A stretch of 15,396 nt of DNA. It comes from an uncultured Clostridia bacterium (GTDB lineage Bacteria > Bacillota > Clostridia > Oscillospirales > Acutalibacteraceae). Positions 15,087 through 15,396 of the stretch are shown here, piece after piece. Both the position numbers and the translations under genes were made by a program. The stretch spans positions 1 to 15,396 of the forward strand of contig CAJFUH010000095.1 of assembly GCA_904420155.1 (NCBI GenBank), written 5' to 3'. Numbering within the stretch: the first letter of the stretch is position 1; each line of letters begins with the position of its first letter. The notes beneath the pieces were generated by a model that searched no databases, was not told the origin of the DNA, and saw nothing but the letters and a program-made list of their open reading frames with translations.

Positions 15087-15396
15087 GTATATTTTGTCGG
15101 TCGGTGTTGTGACGAATTATTTCGGAAAATAAGCTTATATTTTATGCAAATATATGTAAACTCAGTAAGACAGCCTATGTAAATGCACACTTTTCAGCCT
15201 TTGCAACCAGGTAGAATAAAAAAGAGCAATCTTTGTATCCTCGAAAAGTCGGTCAGTCCAATCACAAGATACACCAATATATTCGCGGCATTCAAAAAAT
15301 ACCGAAAACAAGGCGTTTGGGCGGCCCCGCGCTTAACAAAATCCACGGGAGACTGACCGACTTTTTAAAGAAATTTCATCATTACTATCTTTCAGA
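15087..15396. other. Gene-free region downstream of cas2
   Basis: Apart from the inverted repeat, I see no gene, no direct-repeat series and no clear terminator. The first 100 bases are AT-rich. The region is placed where a CRISPR leader would be expected if an array follows beyond the right edge. Confidence 0.4.
15244..15365. repeat. 15-bp perfect inverted repeat bounding a 122-bp segment
   Basis: AAAAGTCGGTCAGTC (15244-15258) is repeated exactly in inverse at 15351-15365, with 92 bases between. The 7-base core GTCGGTC also occurs at 15094-15100 just after cas2. The enclosed DNA has a GC-rich patch (about 15310-15335) and no convincing gene. No matching target-site duplication flanks it. 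It could be a small inverted-repeat element, a structured RNA or part of a CRISPR leader. Confidence 0.5.

Noticed and set aside
15194..15346. Minus-strand 50-residue frame starting at a GTG
   Set aside because: No ribosome site, spans one arm of the inverted repeat, and no recognisable motif.
15087..15396. CRISPR array after cas2
   Set aside because: No regularly spaced direct repeats are present up to the right edge; the only repeat is one inverted pair. An array may begin outside the window.

Overview
The window looks like a Bacillota chromosome, most likely a spore-forming Clostridia. The reasons are strong AGGAGG-type ribosome sites, moderate to low GC, a CotJC-like manganese catalase, and paired XRE regulators. 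Its centre is a complete type III-B (Cmr) CRISPR-Cas locus with adaptation genes. No CRISPR array lies inside the window.

Layout. Positions 1-665 hold two tandem, related XRE-family regulators on the minus strand; the first runs off the left edge. Positions 928-1596 hold a manganese catalase followed by a clear terminator. Positions 1681-1930 are non-coding, with a second minus-strand terminator and a GC-rich hairpin. Positions 1931-3643 hold an unrecognised 570-residue protein with its own good promoter. Positions 3756-3964 hold a frameshifted gene remnant. Positions 3984-12274 form one tightly packed minus-strand operon in the order cmr1, cas10 (cmr2), cmr3, cmr4, cmr5, cmr6 fusion, cas6. 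Junctions are overlaps or gaps of at most 9 bases. Upstream of cmr1 is a decayed gene end (12298-12551), then an AT-rich divergent control region. On the plus strand follow a reverse transcriptase-Cas1 fusion (12843-14744) and cas2 (14823-15086). The last 310 bases hold a 15-bp perfect inverted repeat but no genes or direct repeats.

How it should work (inference from known families). RT-Cas1 and Cas2 would acquire spacers, possibly from RNA. Cas6 would cut the crRNA precursor. Cmr1, 3, 4, 5, 6 and Cas10 would form the RNA-guided effector. Cmr4 keeps its target-RNA-cutting aspartate. Cas10 lacks an HD nuclease domain but keeps GGDD, so it should act only as a nucleotide second-messenger synthase.

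The notable point is Cmr6. Its RAMP domain is joined in one reading frame to a four-cysteine zinc ribbon and then to about 486 residues ending in a membrane helix. That last part looks like the CorA-like membrane effectors known from HD-less type III-B systems that signal with SAM-AMP. If real, the signal-producing complex is covalently tethered to its membrane effector. An internal start could also release the membrane part separately. No second-messenger-degrading enzyme is visible in the window.
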